In this document: in pieces, positions 46,801 to 59,132 of the stretch
How the letters are laid out: each line of letters starts with the position of its first letter
Numbering within the stretch: position 1 is the stretch's first letter
Source of the DNA: Anthopleura xanthogrammica
Taxonomy: Eukaryota; Cnidaria; Anthozoa; Actiniaria; Actiniidae
Direction: 5' to 3'
NCBI GenBank assembly: GCA_964019055.1
Contig: OZ025216.1
Coordinates: 2,421,001-2,485,000 of the forward strand
Length of the DNA: 64,000 bases
Made by a program: the position numbers and the translations under genes
Notes under the pieces: generated by a model
Told to the model about the DNA's origin: nothing
What the model saw: only the letters and a program-made list of their open reading frames with translations
Database searches by the model: none

Positions 46801-49800
46801 CCACTACCACCACCACCACCACTACCACAACCACTACCATGACCACCACCACCACCACCATGACCACCACCACTACCATGACCACCACCACCACCATGAC
46901 CACCACCACTACCATGACCACCACCACCACCATGACCATCACCACTACCATGACCACCACCACCACTACCATGAGCGCCACTACCATGACCACCACTACT
47001 ATGACCACCATCGCTATTACCACCACTACCATGATCACCAAAATATATATAAGGATATATACCGTCTGAGTCGTTGTGCATATATAAAATGATTGCTGTT
47101 TTCCAACTTGGTAGCATCACTTTCGATTGCTTCAATCCACTGACGATAACTCTCAACTTCACGGTTCGTTGTTTGGGGAGGTTGTTTTATGAAGTTTTCG
47201 ATTTCTTCCATATTCTAATTTAGGAAACAAAACGTTTCTAAGAAAGATAACAAGATAAGGATGCCAACCACGATTTCAAGTGTCTTTCCTCCCACCATCG
47301 AACAGAAAACAATTTGGAACGTGCAATACCTTATTTATCTCCTGCTCAAAGATGTCAGGTTCCCTGCTAACTTGTACTCTCTTACATTCAAGCATATTAT
47401 CACCAGTAGTTTTCTGGAGTTCCTCTGAGTTTTTGCAGACAGTACTTATGTTAGAAGCGTCCAAGTTTGCGCACATGCGAAGGACGTGCTCCTTTGCCTT
47501 TTCTTCTTTGCTCGATTGTCCAACACCAAGAGAAGCGGTAAGACCAATGACCTGAAATGAAGCAATTATTGGACAATAGATGTTAGTACAGTTGCGAGCA
47601 AGCGATTATTTTCCGATGCCGAAGGCAGAATTATTGTTGCGAGACACTAACAAATAACAATATTTTGTGATAACCGACTTCAATAATTGTTTTATCATTC
47701 AAATTATTTTTTGTGTTCAGGCTGTTTTTGCTGTCTATCAAACATGCCAAGTCAATTTTCTGACAGCTCAGGGAAGCGAGCCATCATTTGACAAATGCAA
47801 CGTTACTGTGCATGAGTGGACAGCTCAGTTGGCACCGTAATGCGCATGAGCAGATCATTATTTGTAGGCCGATATTTGTAGTTATCTTGGCCAATCAAAA
47901 CGAAAGAAAAAATAATTTTCATGATAATAACAGGTATTTTTAAAAGCCATTTCAATGTTACAGCATTTCATACCGTGTACTAGCTGTATCAGTACCGTAT
48001 GTTACCCACTGATACGATAACCATTCTTATGGGAAGCCATTTGAATGTTACGGCATGTCGTACCGTGTACTAGCTGTATCAGTACAGTACGTTACCCACT
48101 TATACGATAGCCATTCTTATAGGAAGCCATTTGAATGTTACGGCATGTCGTACCGTGTACGTATTGTAGGTCAGTACCGTATGTTTCCCACTCAAACGAA
48201 AACCTTATTGCCACACTATCAATGTCTATAAGGGAACTACCAGTTATAACCGAATAACTAAAATTATAATTACCTGTGGAAGTGTTTTAGGCTCGCTTGA
48301 ACCATTCAATTTCAATTTCAAATATTCTAACATAATCTGGTTGTAAGGGTGGTCCTTGTTGGCATGGTGACATTCATCAAACACAAGAAGTGATATATCG
48401 CTGATACTGACTTTCTTTTCTTTCACGGCGTTCACTAGAATCTGTGCAGTCAACACAACGATGTCATTCTCTTGTAGCAGTATCTCAAGAGGGACATACT
48501 GGGTCTCTGAACCGGCTCCAGTTATATCCGCTGTGCTGTAGTTCGTTAGATATTCCTCGAAACGTCCTTTTTGTTGAAGCACCAAGTTTTGTTTGTCAAC
48601 GATGAAGGCCACCTTGGGTTCTTTACCCTTGTTCTCTATACAGCAAGAAAAATGTTATAAAAATCATTTCAAAACCCTAACACTTCCTAATTCTCCAGAA
48701 CCCAGTCCTCTGTTGGTCAGGGTTAGTCTCGATTTTATGTAGAATATTCATGTGTTCCAGTGAAGGTCCGTGGAATTTCAAAGTGTTTGTATTGTTGAAG
48801 TTTGGCATTCTTTACTTTACCGTTGGTATTTGTGAATATTTTGACACTAAAGTGAGGCTTACCCTGAGTAAATGAATTTGTCTTTTAGGATGTATTTCAG
48901 ATGAAAATATACATTTTATCATGATCAATTTTTGCACTGTTTCGCCATTTAAGCATCATTTTGCACATCACTTTGCTGCTGTGATGCTCATTTAATCAAC
49001 ACATTATCATCATCTGAGGCACAAATATTGCTTTATATTTCTGAGACCCAAGTATCTCTGGATGTTGTGCTTTTTTTGGCGATTTGCACCAACATCTAGG
49101 AAACTACGGAAATGCAAAAAAACTGGATGTAACCCATGCACACTCTTTCATTTACCTTCCTTGCTATCTTTGTAAGCATCAAGGTGTCTTTTTGCAATCT
49201 CCATAGCAACGAAGGTCTTGCCACTGTTGGTTGGTGCACAGATGATGGTGTTCTTGCCTTCCAGGGCAGGTGCTGCAAGCTCTTTCTGGTACTCACGAAG
49301 CTGGAGTTTACGGCTGAGATTGTAGTTGTCATCATCTAGATAGACTGGTCAATTTGAAATGACACAAAATAATGATAGTTAGGATAACAGCTGGTTGATA
49401 TACTATAAAATACTCCTGTCATACTACTAAGTAATAGATAAGAAAGAAATATAGAAAGAAAGAACGAAAGATAGATAGAAAGAAAGAACGAAAAAAAGAG
49501 AAAGAAAAAAAGTTCAAAAGGAAGGAAGGAAGGAAAGAAGTGAACGAACGATAAAATGAAAAAAGAAAGTACCAGTCCTTGCTTTATCTTTATTTTAAAC
49601 CAATACTTTCCTCCAGTCTAATCTTATACAAAACAAAGTTATTTTCCATAAACTTTAGAGATCTTTACTACCTTTCCGTCGAGGAATTCTCGTAGGCAAG
49701 GATACTTTCTTGGGTTCGGTTACCATGGCTTCGGTTTCCATGGCTTCATCAACGACAACATCTACAAAAATACAATTACAGTGAACATAGTTGGTGAGAT

Positions 49801-52800
49801 ATTTGTGTGGTATAGCATTATATAGACCATTGATTTTGAAACAGAATGGTCAAAACAATGTGTGCATTGACGAGGCGACAATACGAAAGTAGAACGTGAT
49901 CATGGTTATTTCACGTCGCGCGCCCGCCACTACAGTAGAGGAGAGCACTGGAAAAGTGGTGTAACGCGTTTTCTCAGAGCTTTTATCCTTTTGTTTGCTA
50001 TTAGAAAGTAAAACTGCATTTCGTAAAAAGTGGCACCAATCGTAAGCATTCCTTTAAAATTCTGCTCAACACTTAGCTATGCTAGATAACTTTCTTACCG
50101 GCTTCAGCAGAAGTCCCAGGTTCTTCTACGGTCTCACTGTCTGGATAAAAAAAAAAAGATAAATATCTTGGAGTTTACTCGACGTTACTTCTCATATACT
50201 TATTGTTTCAATATAGGATAGCCATGCAAACAGCAAGGTAAGTATGGTAGTCAAAGATAGTCACATTATTAGCATAATGTAATTAGGATGGTAAAGGGTG
50301 TCATTTCAACACTTTACCAATGAAATTACCTTCATTGAAAATGCGCTTGATTGCCTTATAATCCTTCTCCTGGAAGGCTATTTTTAAAACCAAATCCTCT
50401 TCTTTCTCTCCATCTTGTCTTTCTGCTAGGACTTTGGGTAGTAGGTGCTTTTTCAAAAGCACCTCAAGCGTTTTTTCTTTGTATAAGCTCCATATTTTGT
50501 CAAGATGCTCAGCCTTCTTTGCAACTCGAAAAATGAGGTGAACGCCACCACGGGGATTGCTAGACATCTTGATGCGGGCAAAATAGACTCCCGTTGGCAA
50601 TTCCTCAAACACAAAAAAGTGAATAATTTGATTTCATATTCTAAGTTTGGCAAAAGCAGTTTCTATAAAATTACATGTACTCTTTATCTGGAAGTTCACT
50701 ATCTGTTCAAGTGTTCTACTGGCAAGGTAGACCTCTTTATCTTGGGCGTAATGTTTTCCCATTTCAGACCACGTGTCATTCCCTAGAGTATCATTTCTTT
50801 GTTTAACGGTTCCGCATGAGAAGACACATGAACATGGATACAACTCAAACAAAGAATCTTATTCTCAAGAGAATGACACGTGGTCTGAAATGGGAAAACA
50901 TTTCACCCAAGCTGGAGAGGTCTATAGAACCCTTGCACTAATTCCCAACCTGGGGGACAAAACGATGTAAAACATTGACATAGGATTTCAATCCTCAAGA
51001 GAAGGCAGTTCTTTTGTTTTGACCCCCAGGTTGGGAATTAGTGCAAAAGGTCTATTAGAGAAAGTTCGCAGGGAAACAAAATATATAAGGAAAATTGTGA
51101 AGAATAGGGACACAAGAATGGGAATATCAGCTCTTATAACTGAATGTGATGTTTTGGTACTAGCCCTTACCTCCTCAAAAATGCTTCTCAACTCCTTGAG
51201 TTCAGAAGAACGGCTATTTTCAAATAATGTAGCAATTTTCCTTTCCAAATGCGGCTGTCTTTCATCCTCTTTTTCTTCGTCGTCATCCTTGCACCTCAAA
51301 ATGTGGACTGTACCACGAATATCTGAAAAAAGACATTAAAAAATTCTAAGCGCAAGAGATTTGAATGTAAAGAAAGATAAAATTATCTATTAAGGCTGTT
51401 TCGAAACCAGCTTAAGGTCCGTTTACATGCACTAGCGATTTTTGAAAATATAATAAATTTGTTCAGTTAATCTTGGTGTCCGACATAAAACTTTACAAGT
51501 TAATCCTTTACTATTCTTGACCATGACCAAAATCGCCGCAAAAATCGCACCTCAAATCGCAGGAAAAATCGCCCGTGTAAACAAGCCTTTATCTAGGGCC
51601 TTTTATACCCGGGGCCCCCGGGCTTTTATATTTTACTTGCCAGCAACTCGGGCTTGCTTGTAAAAAATATAACTAGATTCTTCTTCATCAGATTTTTCTC
51701 CTTTGTCATCATCATCATTGCCTGCCGGAGAGGGAGAAAAAAGGATGGTCACTCCAAGGTTAAAAAAGAAATAAAACAAAAAACTACAAAATACAGTGCT
51801 TGTTTTTTTTTTTTTTTTTTTACAGTTTTGGTTAACGGTTTTAAACTAACCAGAATCGCCATCTAGTAGTACTGCTACGCTACCGAGACCAGCTTTACGC
51901 AGGGCACGTAGGAACTGCTTGAAGCCTTCTTCATATTCTTCTAGTTTTTCCACCAGTGTTTTTACAGCCTTTGAATTAAGGTAGTTTTTTTCATCGTATG
52001 ATATATCATTTTTCTGTTCGTCAGTCAAACATGGCAGGTTGTCCAATAGCTCAGTAGCCTTGAAATCATTTTGGAAATGACGAATATTTTCCTGAAGAAA
52101 TTGCCGATGATCTTCTTTCATCTGTAGACGCTAAAAGGCGATTAAAATCAGATAAAATGGCCAATTAAAATCACCTACTACTCTATCAAAGCACAGTAAT
52201 TAAAACAACAACAACAACAACAACAACAACACAACTAAAATAAATGCATACCCTGAGTTTGGAAGCTTTCGGTTCATTTGTCTTTCTTTCTGTGCTTAAG
52301 GATTCAACTAAAAGAAAAAATTGAATAGAAAAAAGGATATTGAATTTTCTTAACAGTGACAGAAACCAAATAACTATGGAGGGCATATCCAGGTGAGGAG
52401 GGTGTTGAATACTGTGTTGTCGAATCCCTAGGTGCTTTCGCCCTGGATGTTCAATCAGACAGAGGAAAATCAGGAAATAATTTGTCCTTGATTCAAAATT
52501 TTATTTAATGATGATGATGATTTAAATTTAAATTTATTTATGCCACTTTACCACTCTGGGGTGGACGGAAAGCCTTACAGGTCTAGGACCCAATTACAAG
52601 GCAACCGATAGATCGAATTAGAATTTGAAAGGTGATTTTTGCGGAGGGAGGAAAACCGGAGAACCCGGAGAAAAACCCTCGAAGCAAAGGAGAGAACCAA
52701 CAAACAACTCTACTCACATACGACACCGAGCCCAGAGAGGCTCGAACCCTGGTCGCATTGGTGAGAGGCGAGCGCTCTCACCGCTACGCCACCTGTGCTT

Positions 52801-55800
52801 CCCTAAATGATGGCGGTGGTGGTAGTGGTGGCAGTGGAGAAGGTGGATTCATGATAATGACAATGGTGGTGGTGGTCATGGGGAAGATGGTGATGATGAT
52901 GGTAACGGTGGAGAAGGTGGATTCATGATAATGACGATGGTGGTGGTGGTCATGGGGAAGATGGTGATGATGATGGTAACGGTGGAGAAGGGGGATTCAT
53001 GATAATGACGATGGTGGTGGTGGTCATGGGGAAGATGGTGATGATGATGGTAACGGTGGAGATAGTGGATTCATGATAATGACGGTGGTGGTGGTGGTCA
53101 TGGGGAAGATGGTGATGATGATGGTAACGGTGGAGAAGGTGGATTCATGATAATGACGATGGTGGTGGTGGTCATGGGGAAGATGGTGATGATGATAACA
53201 GTGGAGAAGGTGGATTCATGATAATGACGATGGTGGTGGTGGTCATGGGGAAGATGGTGATGATGATGGTAACGGTGGAGAAGGTGGATTCATGATGACG
53301 ATGGTGGTGGTGGTCATGGGGAAGATGGTGATGATGATGGTAACGGTGGAGATGGTGGATTCATGATGACGATGGTGGTGGTGGTCATGGGGAAGATGGT
53401 GACGATGATGGTAATGGTGGAGAAGGTGGATTCATGATAATGACGATGGTGGTGGTGGTCATGGGGAAGATGGTGATGATGATGGTAACGGTGGAGAAGG
53501 TGGATTCATGATAATGACGATGGTGGTGGTGGTCATGGGGAAGATGGTGATGATGATGGTAACGGTGGAGAAGGTGGATTCATGATAATGACGATGGTGG
53601 TGGTGGTCATGGGGAAGTTGGTGATGATGATGGTAACGGTGGAGAAGGTGGATTCATGATAATGACAATGGTGGTGGTGGTCATGGGGAATGGTGATGAT
53701 GATAGTAACGGTGGAGAAGGTGGATTCATGATAATGACGATGGTGGTGGTGGTCATGGGGAATGGTGATGATGATGGTAACGGTGGAGAAGGTGGATCAT
53801 GATAATGACGATGGTGGTGGTGGTCATGGGGAAGATGGTGATGATGATGGTAACGGTGGAGAAGGTGGATTCATGATAATGACGATGGTGGTGGTGGTCA
53901 TGGGGAAGATGGTGATGATGATGGTAACGGTGGAGATGGTGGATTCATGATAATGACGATGGTGGTGGTGGTCATGGGGAAGATGGTGATGATGGTAACG
54001 GTGGAGAAGGTGGATTCATGATAATGACGATGGTGGTGGTGGTCATGGGGAAGATGGTGATGATGATGGTAACGGTGGAGAAGGTGGATTCATGATAATG
54101 ACGATGGTGGTGGTGGTCATGGGGAAGATGGTGATGATGATGGTAACGGTGGAGAAGGGGGATTCATGATAATGACGATGGTGGTGGTGGTCATGGGGAA
54201 GATGGTGATGATGATGGTAACGGTGGAGATAGTGGATTCATGATAATGACGGTGGTGGTGGTGGTCATGGGGAAGATGGTGATGATGATGGTAACGGTGG
54301 AGAAGGTGGATTCATGATAATGACGATGGTGGTGGTGGTTGGTGTTGATAGTGGAAATGGTGATGATGGTGGTAATGGTGGAGATAGTGGATTGATGGTG
54401 GTGATGATGATAACGGTGGAGAAGGTGGATTCATGATAATGACGATGGTGGTGGTGGTTGGTGTTGATAGTGGAAATGGTGATGATGGTGGTAATGGTGG
54501 AGATAGTGGATTGATGGTGGTGATGATGATAACAGCAGTGGAGATAGTGGATTGATGGTGGTGATGATTGTCAGGTGGTGGTGATGGTGATGATAATGAT
54601 GGTGATGACAATGACGAGGTTTGAAAATGGAGAAAATCAATGTCGTATTTTGGACAGATGGGTGCTGTTCCTGTGGATTGAGTTTTAAAAAAATTATCCT
54701 TTTCTTTCCCTTACCTTTTTCTGTTATTTTTGATAGTTCACCCATAACTTCTTTGTGTCGTTCTTTAGCATTTTCTTCCGCTAAAGACATAAAATTTGAT
54801 TATTTCAAATATAAGCTCATATTCTTCAGTTGCACATGACGTCATAGAGGCCATCTTGGTTGAATTTAACAGGACCTAATTGTCAATTAATTATTTTGTC
54901 ATGACAACCAACATGATATGGTCGCCATGTCTTTTGTTTTTTCTCTCCCTTGGGAATTGAAAACCAGCAATAGTTGTATCCCCCCCAAAAAAATTTTTCA
55001 TGGTGAACAAATCCACTCCCACACTGCAAACTGTCTTCCACTGCATTCAATATTCTATGCATGCATCCAACTCTCAACTCATATATTAGTTTTTGCTGTT
55101 GAGAAGAGGAAAACTTGAGAATCCAGAGAAAATCCCCTTCGCAATTTAGCCTCCTTTGAAGGTGTTCTTTGTGTCAGTCCCCTGTGTTGTCCCTCCCCAC
55201 TAAACACATTAGCGGGGAAAGATAAGGGGACTGATACAAAGAATGTCTCAGTAAATTAAAGGAGGCTATACCTAAAGTTTGCAAGGGAGAGAACAGTTAA
55301 CAAGTCAAATTCATGTAATTCCATCACATTAACATCTCCAGGAATTGAGCCAGCTAGCAAACCGCGCAAACCATATGGTTCTCATGGGGTGAAAGGTGAA
55401 TATTTTAATATATTTATGTTTTCTAACTGCTGTCTGCTTTAAAGAGCAGTCAAAATCACTTACAATCAATAACAACTTTAAGTATTTCATCTTCCATTTT
55501 ACAGCACTCCTTCAGAATAGGATACAAAATGTCAACTGGCTTCTTTATATCTGAAAAAATTAGAAAACATTATTTACCGCAATCCCAATATTCAACAATT
55601 GTATGTAAATGTATGCATCTTGGAAACTGAGAATTAAGATTTCATCTTAGCTTGCTTTCAAAAAAAACCCGAACTGTATGTAGTAATATATATTTCAATT
55701 GCATGCCATATCGATCATTATTATATAACATCTATATATATATGAATATCAGCTAGTGTTCTATATTTTCATCAGGGACGTAGGAGTCGGGGGGAGGGGG

Positions 55801-58169
55801 GCTTTTTTTACCTTTTCCACACTAGTCTTCTAAATTTTCTAATCTTAGCCCCCCTCTTTTTCCCTCTAATTTGCATACTAGCCCCAGCCCACTTTAAAAT
55901 GTGCTCCGATGTCCGGCCCTGCATGTTCATAGGTAAAGCAAAGCCACCCTATATTAAATATGTGTATCCATATAACTGTAAAGCATACAAATTTGTCAGA
56001 ATGATTACAGGGGCAGATCTAGGAGAGGGGTGTAGGAGGTGCGCTGAGCCTCCCTAGGTCAACTTTAATTTGAAGATAACCAACACAAAATAGTACTTTC
56101 ATCCTTTGATTATAAGGGTTGTATCCCACAGTTTTTTCTTAGATTGTTTATTTTTTTTCCAGGGAGATGGGTACCCCCTGCACAATGCTGCACCCCTCCC
56201 TGAACAAAACTCTGGATCTGTCCCTGCAATCTGAAATGGCAAAACATACCTTCTAATTAGAAAATATTTTGTTCTTTTTGATTTGCCAATAGTCCCCTTC
56301 ACTGCCCTGCGTCATCTTGAAAGGTGGCTGCATCAAAGTGAGACGAACGGTGAGCTTGCAATATATGACAGAGACCTATTTTCGGACAATTATTCACATG
56401 TGTCTATCATTGCAAGCTCACTACTTGTGTTGCTTCAATGCAAAAGCCCAGCTACTTTTCAGAATGGCGCAGAGAACTGTACATGTGAAGGGGACTATTC
56501 ATAAGGGTTTCTTCATAAGTATAAATTCCATTATGCAGTGATACAGTATGGATAACAGCTAGTACCTTCTTCTACAGCATCAAATTCTTCTTGAGTTGCA
56601 TTGAATTTTTCCAGTGCTTTGCAAGCATTTTGCCATTCTGTTTTAAACTTTGTATTTGATATCCTAGCATCTGGTGCATGGCCAATCAGCGTGTTACGGA
56701 TATCTTTCATCTCTTTCAATGCTTTAGTTTCTACTGGACTTAAAACAGCACTATAGGGTCTAGATAACAGCACCAAACTTAAAAGGGAAAAATCCCAGTC
56801 ATTTGTGCTACGAGAATCAAATTGCTTTTCTTGTTTTTTAAACTGGAATTTTAGTTTTAGAATTGTTTTCAGTGTAGCAGCATCCGATGGTTTGTCATCC
56901 CAAGGTGTAGTAGGCAGGGTACCATTTGCATTTTGGTGTACTGTTGGCCATTGTGACTTCAAACACTCCCTGAGCTTGGAATTCCCGAGACGAAACAAAA
57001 GCAATGTCAAACTAAAAAAATTGTCTCTGCAAAAAAAAAAAAAAAAAAGGTAAGAAGAAGAAAAGAAAGAAAGACATTTTTGTTATTTTTGAGGAAAATT
57101 TAAGTTTGCAGGGATCAGAAGACAAGAAAATTAATATTCTCCTTACAGCCACCTTTCAAAGCTGTATGCATGAGAAGGCAGCTAGCACAAGCAAGACATA
57201 CTGATCCCCACCCCTTTTTATTTGTTTTTATTTATTTATTTATTTTATTTTTTCTGTCTGACCCACCCATGTGAGACCCAGGGTGACGGGAAATGAAAAC
57301 AAATATGAGGATGGCCATACAGGTATGAGTATAAAAAATTCATCATTCTTAATTTTCTTTTACAGTGAGGATCGACACTCAAACCGTGAACACTTTGAGG
57401 TTTTTTCATACTTTTTTCCTCCTTTATCCCTTGTGTGAATCGATTGGAAATATGATTTATTTTGACGATAAGATTATTTGAGTTCAGTGCTTCATTTTCA
57501 GAAGGTTTGAAGCAGTAGAAAGTTCATAAAATAAAAAATATATAAATATCAAGTGTTCATGGTTCGAGTGTCCTCACTGTAAAACTGTATAAAAAAAATG
57601 CTCCCTTCAATTAGAAATATGATCAAAATATGTTTGCTTTGATTAACAGCGAAACTACCCTCTCCCCCTCACTATCCAAAACTGCATTAAAACTGCATTA
57701 AATTTTTTTTAAATTTTTTTAATTTTATTTAACTTCGTCTTTTAAAACAAAATCAGTGATCAGTTTGGTAGATTGGTAACTGGGAGGAAAAAATGAAAAA
57801 AATGAAAACAAGAAATAGTGAATTGAATGGCGGGGACGCCACAACAGCTTTCGCCAATTACTGTGGGCCCTTAAACAACTACTATTATAGTTACATATGA
57901 TATTATGTTATAAGTTTTCGAAAAAGAAAAAAAATAGAAAAAAAAGATCATGTCAAGTGTCTATGAATGGAACATCTAAATGGACAATGTAATAGACAAC
58001 ATGAGTGGTGTTTTCAGTCAGTAGATGGTTTTCCAGATGTCGAGGTCTTCAAGCAATTATATGTTTCGGTTTTGACTGACATAAACTTATATATGCAAGA
58101 ACCACTATAAGAATAAATTACACACCTCTCCTCGCAATCTTTTTCAGCATCCGCTGAAGTAGCCATCAT
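43823..58169 (-). CDS. RLR-C: HEPN + CARD + TRADD-N-like + RIG-I-like helicase + CTD
   Basis: Complete 19-exon gene, about 1224 aa. Exons: 58126-58169, 56566-57026, 55464-55550, 54715-54780, 52252-52307, 51851-52121, 51674-51721, 51171-51322, 50330-50603, 50099-50140, 49672-49761, 49156-49335, 48274-48635, 47330-47551, 47063-47214, 46014-46381, 45374-45699, 44855-45121, 43823-44029. All phases join. A DZIP3-type HEPN domain (about 15-168) carries RNTLIGH (R125-x5-H131). A CARD (about 239-328; FLQENI...[12 protein letters not shown]) and a TRADD-N-like domain (about 345-486; GGVHLIFRV...WSLYKE) follow. The helicase has PTNSGKT (K near 570), DECH 677-680, LTAS, and motif VI QSRGRIR (1013-1019). 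The C-terminal domain has Zn pairs YCRKC and FCKKC. It is predicted to be an active cytosolic RNA sensor. The weakest exon is 51674-51721 (donor GTTATA). Two adjacent genes instead of one is possible but less likely given the phase continuity. Confidence 0.82.
46452..47040. repeat. ACCACTACCATG minisatellite in RLR-C Hel2i intron
   Basis: About 590 bp of ACC/ACT/ATG triplets, the same motif class as in RLR-B, in the equivalent intron between exons 47063-47214 and 46014-46381. The apparent His-, Thr- and Val-rich open frames on both strands are products of the repeat. Confidence 0.95.
49441..49570. repeat. GAAA-rich purine tract
   Basis: Imperfect (GAAA)n/(GGAA)n on the plus strand, intronic in RLR-C upstream of the Walker A exon. 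Pure purine over more than 100 bases, so it could form triplex-type structure. Confidence 0.85.
50754..50898. mobile_element. 145-bp MITE, TTTTCCCATTTCAGACCACG ends
   Basis: The terminal inverted repeat is about 29 bp (TTTTCCCATTTCAGACCACG, then TGTCATTCC) around a CAAACAAAGAATC core. It is the same family as the copy at 6115-6256 and is better preserved. It lies in the RLR-C intron directly before the TRADD-N exon. Confidence 0.75.
50921..51058. mobile_element. 138-bp palindromic MITE with CTAATTCCCAACCTGGGGG arms
   Basis: Left CCTTGCACTAATTCCCAACC and right GGTTGGGAATTAGTGCAAAA are near-perfect inverse arms flanked by GGTCTAT. It is related to the GGAGGACAAAAC family at 7441-7650 and 42566-42680. 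Intronic in RLR-C. Confidence 0.7.
52508..52803 (-). mobile_element. tRNA-derived SINE (RLR-C intron)
   Basis: The minus-strand head at about 52803 has A-box-like GTGGCGTAGCGGTGAGAGC and B-box GGTTCGAGCC, then a body and an (ATC)n-type tail at 52508-52523. The same body sequence is split in the RLR-A copy at 2690-3530. It is not a functional tRNA. Confidence 0.75.
52806..54600. repeat. About 75-bp minisatellite, over 20 copies, in RLR-C intron
   Basis: A roughly 75-base unit (GTGGATTCATGATAATGACG, GGTGGTGGTGGTCATGGGGA, GATGGTGATGATGATGG and so on) repeats through 1.8 kb with small indels. The last 300 bp shift to a shorter variant (GGTGTTGATAGTGGAAATGG). It sits in the intron between the coding exons 54715-54780 and 52252-52307. 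The open frames across it are repeat artefacts. Confidence 0.95.
55147..55268. mobile_element. 122-bp MITE related to the 7.46-kb transposon
   Basis: Ends TAGCCTCCTTTGAAGG and TTAAAGGAGGCTA. The left half matches the transposon's terminal repeat in the same order: TAG-C/T-CTCCTTTG, then TGT-C-A/G-GTC, then TCCCTCCCCACTAA. It is therefore probably a non-autonomous derivative of the same family. No clear 9-bp duplication is visible. It lies in an RLR-C intron. Confidence 0.65.
55780..55925. repeat. Copy of a three-copy dispersed repeat
   Basis: Contains CACTAGTCTTCTAAATTTTC...TCTAATCTTAGCCCCCCTC and AATGTGCTCCGATGTCC. Inverse or direct copies occur at 10078-10190 and 42690-42832, each with C/G-rich runs. 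Noncoding and intronic or intergenic in the RLR array. Confidence 0.55.
56291..56496. mobile_element. 206-bp MITE with AGTCCCCTTCA ends
   Basis: Inverted AGTCCCCTTCAC / GTGAAGGGGACT ends with inner GAACGGTGAGCTTGCAAT-type arms. The start of another copy (AGTCCCCTTCACAGTTCCCT) runs off the right edge at 63941-64000, and a partial relative lies at about 8480-8575. It lies in RLR-C's second coding intron. Confidence 0.7.
57240..58125. other. First coding intron of RLR-C
   Basis: AT-rich noncoding sequence between the start exon (58126-58169) and the HEPN exon. It contains a repeated TTTGATTCGATCCTCACTGTAAAA-like pair at about 57357-57385 and 57560-57590, inverted around a short unique stretch, and poly-T/poly-A runs. 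No gene was recognised. Confidence 0.5.
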
Positions 58170-59132
58170 TCAATCTAAAACAAAATCACAAAAAATAATC
58201 AACATCAAAGAGTTAAAGTATCATTAGTGTTTCTACTTAAGCTTAACTATTTCACAATTCAAAGAAAGGACAAACTTAAGTTTGTTTGTTCACGATTCCT
58301 AGAAATATAATTTAATATATATGCAAATCAGACACCAACTTCTTAAATCTAAATTTCAACAGAAAGAATATCTGCCGGTAGGAAATCTTTAAATCTGATA
58401 GGATATTGAAATAAAGACGGAATATTTTTGTAAGAAATTGTAACTTGCTTCCAAAAATTAGATCTAAAATTTTAATCTTCATTGACTGAACTCGCAAATA
58501 TTATTAGACGATTTGACAATGACTCGAATATTAAATAAATTTGAAGCAATTTTCGACTCGATTTAAGTTTCGCTAGGTTGTGTTTGTAGCGTTAGTGTCT
58601 GAGAAAAATGATGGAAATGTGAATCGAATTGATCTATGTCGATACATGTAAAGGTAAGCTATTTAGAAGTGAAATAAACTAAGAACAAAGAAAGGTGTTA
58701 ATCGATTTCTCACCTTGTCTGTTATTGCCAATGTCTTCCACCACGATCGTACGACTATACTGGCGATCGAAAGACACCTTTTCCTTCGTAAAGTATACCA
58801 AACGACCTAGGATCTTTAATATATACGAACCAAGGCCAAACTAAAGCAAATAATTTCAGTTCTAAGATCCAATAGATGACTTTCTCGGACGATCTCGAGT
58901 AAAAAACAAGCGCAAACTCTAGTTGTATTTCTGGGAATTATAATCGGAAGTCGATATGTTCACGACCTCTGACTGGGTTCTTTGTTCACCGTTAATTAAT
59001 GCTCGTTAATTTTTCTCTTAAGCTTTGAGCTGACGATACATAATTTTCTTTTGTATTTAAAAAGAACTTTTAAAATCGGAGATGATGAAAATATACACTC
59101 GTAAAAGTTTTAAGTCATGTAAATGGTTTCAC

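Noticed and set aside
46436..47092. His-rich, Thr-rich and Val-rich frames over the same stretch
   Set aside because: All are frames of the ACC/ACT/ATG repeat; none has independent support.
52730..52803. A second tRNA gene
   Set aside because: Same reason: a tRNA-like head of a SINE, whose body recurs at 2690-3530.
52632..53950. Gly/Asp/Met-rich plus-strand frames
   Set aside because: Products of the 75-bp minisatellite in an RLR-C intron, antisense to the gene.
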